In this document: piece by piece, positions 19,701-28,700 of the stretch
How the letters are laid out: each line of letters opens with the position of its first letter
Position numbering within the stretch: the stretch's first letter is position 1
DNA from: Archangium lansingense
Lineage (GTDB): Bacteria; Myxococcota; Myxococcia; Myxococcales; Myxococcaceae
DNA length: 64,000 nucleotides
Assembly (NCBI RefSeq): GCF_026626635.1
Contig: NZ_JAPNKA010000001.1
Location: forward strand, 7,192,001-7,256,000
Direction of reading: 5' to 3'
The notes under the pieces: generated by a model
What the model was told of the DNA's origin: nothing
Seen by the model: only the letters and a program-made list of their open reading frames with translations
Database searches by the model: none
Program-made: the position numbers and the translations under genes

Positions 19701-22700
19701 TGACGGCCGAGAAGTTCGTCCCCCACCCCCTCGCCACCACGCCCGGAGAGCGGCTCTACCGCACGGGCGACCGGGTCCGCTGGCGCAACGACGGCACGCT
19801 GGAGTTCCTGGGCCGCACCGACTTCCAGGTGAAGGTGCGCGGCTTCCGCATCGAGCTGGGCGAAATCGAGTCCGTGCTCCGGCAGTCGCCGGACGTGCAG
19901 GAGGCCGTGGTGCTGGCGCGCGAGGACTCGCCGGGTGACAAGCGCCTGGTGGCCTACGTCGTGGGCACGGATGGCCCGGAGTCGGTGGAGCCCCGGACCC
20001 TGCGCGAGCACCTGCTGCGCACGCTGCCCGAGTACATGGTGCCCGCGGTCTTCATCCCCATGGAGGCCCTGCCGCTCTCGCCCAATGGCAAGGTGGACCG
20101 CAAGGCCCTGCCCGCGCCGGACGCGGATCGGACAATGACGGACTCGCCCTTCGAGGCGCCGCGAGACGCCACCGAGCAGGCCCTGGCCGCGGTCTGGTCC
20201 GAGGTGCTGGGCGTCCGCCAGGTCGGTATCGACGACAGCTTCTACGATCTGGGCGGTGACTCCATCCGCAGCATCCAGGTGGTCGCCAGGCTGCGGGAGC
20301 GCGGGCTGGAGCTGCCCATCCTGCAGTTGCTCCAGCACCCCACCATCCGCGAGCTCTCCGGCGTGGTGAAGGCCACGAGCGGCGCCGCTGCTCCCGCGAG
20401 CGCCGTCGCGCCCTTCAGCCTCGTGCCAGAGGCGGACCGCGAGCGCCTGCCCGGGGACGTGGAGGACGCCTACCCGCTGGCCACGCTCCAGACCGGCATG
20501 CTCTTCGAGAGCGCGTTGGATCCCTCGGCCGGCATCTATCACGACATGTTCAGCTTCCACCTGGAGGTGGAGCTGCGTGAGGCCCCGCTGCGCCAGGCCT
20601 TCGAGGAGCTGCTCGCACGTCACACCATCCTGCGCACCTCGTTCCACCTGGACGGTTACGAAGAGCCGCTCCAGCTCGTCCACCGGCAGATCACACCGCC
20701 GCTGCACATCGAGGACCTCCGGCACCTGGAAGCCGCCCGCCAGGGCACCTTCCTGCGCGAGTGGGCGGAGGCCGAGCGCCGCCAGCCCTTCGACTGGAGC
20801 CAGGCCCCCCTGCTCCGCCTCGTCGTGCACCGGCGCACCAGCACCACCCTCCAGCTCACCGTCATCTTCCACCACGCCATCCTCGATGGGTGGAGCGCCG
20901 CATCCCTGCTCTCGGAGATGTTGGGCCGCTACCTCGAGCTGCTGGAAGGGAATGACGCCCCCGCCGCCCCGCCCCCGGCCGCCACCTACCGGCAGTTCGT
21001 GGCGTTGGAGCGCGAGGCCCTCCACTCCGCCCAGAGCGAGCGCTTCTGGCTGGAGCGCATGGAGGGAGCGGAGACGGCCGGCGCCCGCCCGCACCTGGCC
21101 GAGGCCGGGGAGCGCGTGCTGCACCACCACATGGTGCGCATCCCCAAGTCCCTCCAGGAGGCGCTGCAGCGAGTGGCCCACGACACCGGCGTGACACTGA
21201 GGACGGTGCTGCTGGCCGCGCACCTGCGCGTCCGCGGCTTCCTCGCGGGCAGTACGTCCGCCATCACCGGCATCGTCACCAACGGCCGTCCGGAGGTCAT
21301 TGACGGCGAGCGGATGATTGGCCTGTTCCTCAACAGCGTGCCCTTCCCGGTGGCGCTCGGCGGAGGGACGTGGGTGGAGCTGATCCGCGAGGTGGCGAAG
21401 CGTGAGCAGGAGTTGCTGCCCCACCGCCGCTACCCCATGGCGCGGCTCAAGCAGAAGCTGGGCGGCCAGCCCCTGTTCCACACGCTCTTCAACTTCGTCC
21501 ACTTCCACGTCGCTGGAGGGCTGTCCCAGAAAAAGGGCCTGCGCTTCCTGGACGACAGGCAGAGCGCCGCATGGATGGAGCTGGCCCAGGGTGTCACCTT
21601 CACCCAGGATCCGGACACCTCGGCCCTGGCGTTCGCCATCTCCAGCACCGGCACGAGGCAGGAGGCGGAGCGGACACAGGTCGTGGGGCAGTACTACCTG
21701 CGCGCGCTGGAAGCCCTGGCTTCCCATCCGCACGGCCGCTACGAGCAGGCCGCGCTGCTGCCGGAGCCGGAGCGCCACACGCTGCTGGAGGCCTGGAACG
21801 ACACGCGCCGCGAGGTGGAATGGCAGGGCTGCTGGCACGAGCGCATCGAGCGCCGCGCGGCCCTCACCCCGGACAGAGTGGCCGTGCTCGATGACGAGCG
21901 CGCGCTCACCTTCTCCGAGCTCAACCGCCGCGCCAATCAGCTCGCCTGGACTCTGCGGGCCCGGGGCGTGGGACCCGAGTCCCGCGTGGGCCTGTGCATG
22001 GAGCGCTCGGGGGACATGCTCGTGGCGCTCCTCGGCATCCTCAAGGCGGGCGGGGCCTACGTCCCCATGGACCCCACCTATCCCGCCGAGCGCCTGAGCT
22101 ACATGGTGCAGGACTCTCGCGCCAGGTGGGTGCTCACGCAGCAGCGGCTGGCGGGCCTGTTCGCCGGACAAGAGGTGGAGGTGTTCTGCATGGACACCGC
22201 ACAGCCCGCCCACGGCCAGCAGCCCGAGTCCAACCCTCCGCCACTCAGTGCCCCCCAGCACCTCGCCTACGTCATCTACACCTCCGGCAGCACCGGCAGG
22301 CCCAAGGGCGTCATGGTGCAACACGCCTCGGTGATGAACCTGCGGGCGGCGCTGGCGACCACCGTCTACGCGGGCGTGGACAAACCCCTGCGCGTCAGCG
22401 TCAACGCACCGCTGGCTTTCGACGCCTCCGTCAAGCAGCTCATCCAGCTCGCCGATGGGCATACCCTGTGCGTGGTGCCGCAGGCGGCGCGCGAGGACAC
22501 ACGCCTGCTGCTGGCCTGGTTGGAGCGGCATGGCGTGGAGGTACTGGACTGCGCCCCGTCGCACCTGCGCCTGCTCATGGAAGAAGGGCTGGGCGCGCAC
22601 CGCTCCCTGCGCGTGCTGGTCGGCGGCGAGGCGGTGGATGAGGCGCTCTGGGCCCGGCTCTCCACGCATCCGCATATCGAGTGCTTCAACGTCTACGGCC

Positions 22701-25700
22701 CCACGGAATGCACCGTGGATGCCACCGTCCGCGCGGTGCGTGGAGCCGGGAAGCGCCCCACCCTGGGCGGCCCGCTGACCAACGTGCAGACCTACGTGCT
22801 GGATGCGTACCTGAACCCGGCGCCCGTGGGCGTGCCCGGGGAGCTCTATATCGGCGGGGCGGGTCTGGCACGCGGCTACCTGGGCCGGCCAGAGCTCACC
22901 GCCGAGCGCTTCGTGCCCAATCCCTTCAGCACCGTTCCGGGCGCGCGGCTCTACCGCACGGGAGACCGGGCGCGCTGGCTGCCCGACGGGGAGATCGAGT
23001 ACCTGGGCCGCATCGACCACCAGGTGAAGCTGCGCGGCTTCCGCATCGAGCTCGGGGAGATTGAGTCCGCGCTGCGCCAGCACCCGGAGGTGCGGGACAC
23101 GCTCGTGCTGGTGCGCGAGGATGTGCCGGGTCTCCAGCGCCTGGTGGCCTACGTGGTGCACGCACCAGGCGAGCCGCCCGACGTCGCCGAGCTCCGCGCA
23201 TGGCTCAAGAAGTCGCTGCCGGAGTACATGGTGCCCTCGGCCTTCGTCTTGCTGGAGTCGATGCCGCTGACCTCGAACGGCAAGGTGGACCGCAAGGCCC
23301 TGCCCACGCCGGAGGGTGCGCAGAATGGCCTCGCCTACGTGGCGCCGAGCACGCCGCTGGAGGAGCGCCTGGCGGGCATCTTCGCCCGGGTGCTTCAGGT
23401 GGAGCGGGTGGGCCGGCAGGACGACTTCTTCGCCCTGGGCGGCCACTCGCTGCTGGCCACCCAGCTTGTCTCGCGAGTGCGGAGGGACCTGGGCACCGAG
23501 CTGCCCCTGAGAGCACTCTTCGAGGCCCCCACGGTGGCCGCGCTCGCCACCCGGCTCGAGGCCGGACGCCAGGACAACCGCGAGCAGCTGCCTCTGCGGC
23601 CCGTGCCGCGCGACGGAGCGCTGCCGCTGTCCTTCGCCCAGCAGCGTCTGTGGTTCATCGATCGGCTGGAGCCGGGCAGCTCCGCGTACAACATTCCGTC
23701 CGCCGTCATGCTCGACGGTGAGCTGGACACCTCGCTGCTGCGGCAGGCGCTGGAGGCGCTCGTGCTCCGCCACGAGTCGCTGCGCACCACGTTCGACCTC
23801 CAGGGCGACGAGCCCGTCCAGGTCATCCATCCCCGCCTCGACATTCCCCTGCCGATTGTCGACCTGAGCGAGGCGGAGCTGAAGCAGCGCATCACCCAGG
23901 AGGTGCAGCGCACCTTCAACCTGGAGAGCGGGCCGCTGCTGCGCGCCCTGCTGCTGCGGCTCTCCCCTCAGCGCCACGTGCTGGTGCTCACCCTGCACCA
24001 CGTCATCTCCGACGGCTGGTCCATGGGCGTGCTGGTGCGGGAGGTGGGGGCACTCTACTCCGCGCTCGCCTCGGGCCAGACGCCCTCCCTGCCCGCCCTG
24101 CCCGTGCAATACGCCGACTACGCCGCCTGGCAGCGCGCCTGGCTGCAAGGGCCCGTCCTGCAGGCCCAGCTCGACTACTGGCGTCAGCAGCTCTCCGGCG
24201 CCCCGGCCCTGCTGGAGTTGCCCACCGACAGGCCGCGGCCCTCCGTCCAGTCCTCCCGCGGCGCCGCCCTGCCCCTGCACGTGCCCGCGCAGCTTGCCTC
24301 TCGGCTCAACGCCCTGGCCCGTCAGCACGGCGCCACCCCCTTCATGCTGCTACTGGCCGCATGGCAACTGCTGCTCTCTCGCTACTCCGGCCAGCAGGAC
24401 GTCTCCGTCGGCTCTCCCATCGCCGGCCGCACCCGCGCCGAGCTGGAAGGCCTCATCGGCTTCTTCGTCAACACCCTCGTGCTGCGCTCTCACCTCTCCC
24501 CGGAGCTCTCCTTCCAGGAGTTGCTGGCCCAGGTGAAGGCCACCACCCTGGGCGCCTACGAGCACCAGGACGTCCCTTTCGAGAAGCTGGTGGAGGAGCT
24601 TCGCCCTGAGCGCAGCCTCAGCTACTCGCCTCTCTTCCAGGTGATGTTCGTCCTGCAGAACACTCCCGCTGAGCCTCTGCGTCTGCCCGGTGTCTCCCTG
24701 CGTCCCCTGGAGCTCGAGGGCTCCTCCTCCCGCTTCGACCTGAGCCTCGGACTGGCCGAGCACGCAGGCGGCTTCTCCGGACACCTCGAGTACAACACCG
24801 ACCTCTTCGACTCCGGCACGGCGGCGCGTCTGGCCGAGCACTTCCTCGTCCTGCTGGAGTCCATTGCCCGCGAGCCCCAGCGCCCCATTGCCACGCTGCC
24901 CCTGCTCCGTGACGAGGAGCACCACCGGCTGCTGGTGGAGTGGAACGACACGCGCACCTCTCTGCGCCGCGGCGTCATTCCCCAACTCATTGCCGAGCAG
25001 GTGGCCCGCACTCCCGAGGCCACCGCCCTCGTCTGCGGTGAAGAGCGCCTCTCCTACCGGCAGCTCGACGCTCGCGCCAACCAACTGGCCCACCACCTCC
25101 TGTCTCTCGGTGTCGGCCCCGAGGTGCGCGTCGCCGTCTGCATGGAGCGCTCCTCTCAGCTCCTCGTCTCCCTGCTGGCCATCCTCAAGGCCGGTGGCGC
25201 CTACGTCCCCCTCGACCCGGACTACCCCCGCCAGCGCCTCGACTCCACCCTCCTCGACTCCGGCGCCCGGCTGCTTCTCTCCCACCAGGCCCTGCTCGAC
25301 TCCCTCCAGCTCGCCACCGGTGACGCTCGCGTCGTCTGCCTCGACGCCCTGCCCCAGTCCTTCTCCTCTCTCTCCACCTCCACGCCCACCTGCTCGGCCA
25401 CCGAGGAGAACCTCGCCTACGTCATCTACACCTCCGGCAGCACCGGCCGGCCCAAGGGCGTCGCCATCTCCCACGCCAGCGCCACCGCCTTCCTCGACTG
25501 GTCCACTCGCACCTTCTCGCGTGAGCAGCTGGCCGGCACCCTCGCCGCCACCTCCATCTGCTTCGACTTGTCTGTCTTCGAGCTCTTCGCGCCCCTGACG
25601 TGCGGTGGCACCGTGCTGCTCGCCCGCGACGCGCTCGCTCTGGCCAACCTGCCGGCAGCTAACGAGGTGACGCTCGTCAACACCGTACCCTCGGCCATCG

Positions 25701-28700
25701 CCGAGCTGCTGCGGCTGGGGGCCATTCCTCCCTCGGTGCGCACCATCAACCTCGCCGGAGAGCCGCTGCCGGGCTCTCTGGTGCGTGGCCTGTACGCCAC
25801 CGGCACCGTCCAGCACGTCTTCAACCTCTACGGCCCCACCGAGGACACCACCTACTCCACCTTCACTCGCGTCCCCGAGGGCCCGGGCGAGCCCACCATT
25901 GGCGTGCCCCTGCCTCAGACGAGTGCCTACGTCCTCAGCCCTCAGCTGGAACTGCAGCCCATCGGCGTTCCCGGTGAGCTGTACCTGGCCGGCGCAGGGC
26001 TGGCTCGTGGCTACCTCGGCCGTCCGGAGCTCTCCGCAGAGCGCTTCCTGCCTGACCTCTTCAGCCCCCTGCCCGGTGCCCGCATGTACCGCACTGGCGA
26101 CCTGGCTCGGCGGCTGCCCAATGGTCAGCTCGAATACCTGGGCCGCATCGACCACCAGGTGAAGGTGCGCGGCTTCCGCATCGAGCTGGGGGAGATTGAG
26201 TCCGTGCTGCGCCAGCATGCCTCCGTCGAAGGCTCGGTGGTGCTGGCTCGCCAGTACTCCGAGGGCGACAAGCGCCTGGTGGCGTACGTGGTGCCCGTAA
26301 AGGGCTCGGTGCTCGAACCCGAGGCCCTGCGTGCGCACCTCCGCGAGCGCCTCCCGGACTTCATGGTCCCCGCCTCCTTCATGGTGCTGGCGTCCTTCCC
26401 CCTGACTCCCAACGGCAAGGTGGATCGCAAGGCCCTCCCCGCTCCGGACGCCGCGCCTCGAGACGCCACGCGCACGTATGAGGCGCCGCGCACTCCCACG
26501 GAGGAGTTGCTCGCTTCGCTATGGGCCCAGGTGCTTCAGGTGGAGCGGGTGGGCCGGCAGGACGACTTCTTCGCCCTGGGAGGCCACTCGCTGCTGGCCA
26601 CGCGGATTGTCTCGCGCATCCGCGCCGCCTTCGGCGTGGAAGTGCCCCTGCGAGCGCTCTTCGAGGCGCCCACCGTGGCCGCGCTCGCCACCCGGCTCGA
26701 GGCCGGACGCCGGGACAATCGCGATCAGCCACCGCTGCGGCCCATGCCACGCGACGGGGCACTGCCGCTGTCCTTCGCCCAACAGCGTCTGTGGTTCATC
26801 GATCGGCTGGAGCCGGGCAGCACCACCTACAACATTCCGTCCGCCGTCATGCTCGACGGTGAGCTGGACGCCTCGCTGCTGCAGCAGGCGCTGGAGGCGC
26901 TCGTGCTCCGCCACGAGTCGCTGCGCACCACGTTCGACCTCCAGGGCGACGAGCCCGTCCAGGTCATCCATCCTCGCCTCGACATTCCCCTGCCGATTGT
27001 CGACCTGAGCGAGGCGGAGCTGAAGCAGCGCATCACCCAGGAAGTGCAGCGCACCTTCAACCTGGAGAGCGGGCCGCTGCTGCGCGCTCTGCTGCTGCGG
27101 CTGTCGCCTCAGCGCCATGTGCTGGTGCTCACCCTGCACCACTCCGTCTCCGACGGCTGGTCCATGGGTGTGCTGGTGCGGGAGGTGGGTGCTCTCTACT
27201 CCGCGCTCGCCTCGGGCCAGACGCCTGCTCTGCCTGCCCTCCCCGTGCAGTACGCCGACTACGCCGCCTGGCAGCGCGCCTGGCTGCAAGGGCCCGTCCT
27301 GCAGGCCCAGCTCGACTACTGGCGTCAGCACCTCTCCGGCGCCCCAGCCCTGTTGGAGTTGCCCACCGACAGGCCGAGGCCCTCCGTGCAGTCCTCCCGC
27401 GGCGCCGCCTTGCCCCTGCACCTGCCCGCTCAGCTCGCCTCACGGCTCAACGCCCTGGCCCGCCAGCATGGCGCTACGCCCTTCATGGTGCTGCTGGCCG
27501 CCTGGCAACTGCTGCTCTCTCGCTACTCCGGCCAGCAGGACGTCTCCGTCGGCTCTCCCATCGCCGGCCGCACCCGTGCCGAGCTGGAAGGCCTCATCGG
27601 CTTCTTCGTCAACACCCTCGTGCTGCGCTCGCACCTGTCCCCGGAGCTCTCCTTCCTGGAGCTGCTGGCACAGGTGAAGGCCACCACCCTCGGCGCCTAC
27701 GAGCACCAGGACGTCCCCTTCGAGAAGCTGGTGGAGGAATTGCGCCCCGAGCGCAGCCTCAGCTACTCGCCTCTCTTCCAGGTGATGTTCGTCCTGCAGA
27801 ACACGCCTACCGAGCCGCTGCAGTTGCCCGGTGTCTCCTTGCGTCCGCTGGAGCTCGAGGGCTCCTCCTCCCGCTTCGACCTGAGCCTCGGACTGGCCGA
27901 GCACGCAGGCGGCTTCTCCGGACACCTCGAGTACAACACCGACCTCTTCGACTCCGGCACGGCGGCGCGTCTGGCCGAGCACTTCCTCGTCCTGCTGGAG
28001 TCTATTGCCCGCGAGCCCCAGCGCCCCATTGCCACGCTGCCCCTGCTCCGTGACGAGGAGCACCACCGGCTGCTGGTGGAGTGGAACGACACGCGCACCT
28101 CTCTGCGCCGCGGCGTCATTCCCCAACTCATTGCCGAGCAGGTGGCCCGCACTCCCGAGGCCACCGCCCTCGTCTGCGGTGAAGAGCGCCTCTCCTACCG
28201 GCAGCTCGACGCTCGCGCCAACCAACTGGCCCACCACCTCCTGTCTCTCGGTGTCGGCCCCGAGGTGCGCGTCGCCGTCTGCATGGAGCGCTCCTCTCAG
28301 CTCCTCGTCTCCCTGCTGGCCATCCTCAAGGCCGGTGGCGCCTACGTCCCCCTCGACCCGGACTACCCCCGCCAGCGCCTCGACTCCACCCTCCTCGACT
28401 CCGGCGCCCGGCTGCTTCTCTCCCACCAGGCCCTGCTCGACTCCCTCCAGCTCGCCACCGGTGACGCTCGCGTCGTCTGCCTCGACGCCCTGCCCCAGTC
28501 CTTCTCCTCTCTCTCCACCTCCACGCCCACCTGCTCGGCCACCGAGGAGAACCTCGCCTACGTCATCTACACCTCCGGCAGCACCGGCCGGCCCAAGGGC
28601 GTCGCCATCTCCCACGCCAGCGCCACCGCCTTCCTCGACTGGTCCACTCGCACCTTCTCGCGTGAGCAGCTGGCCGGCACCCTCGCCGCCACCTCCATCT

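Noticed and set aside
19190..24328. 1712-codon minus-strand frame
   Set aside because: Antisense to NRPS modules 3-5; its internal repetition mirrors the NRPS repeats.
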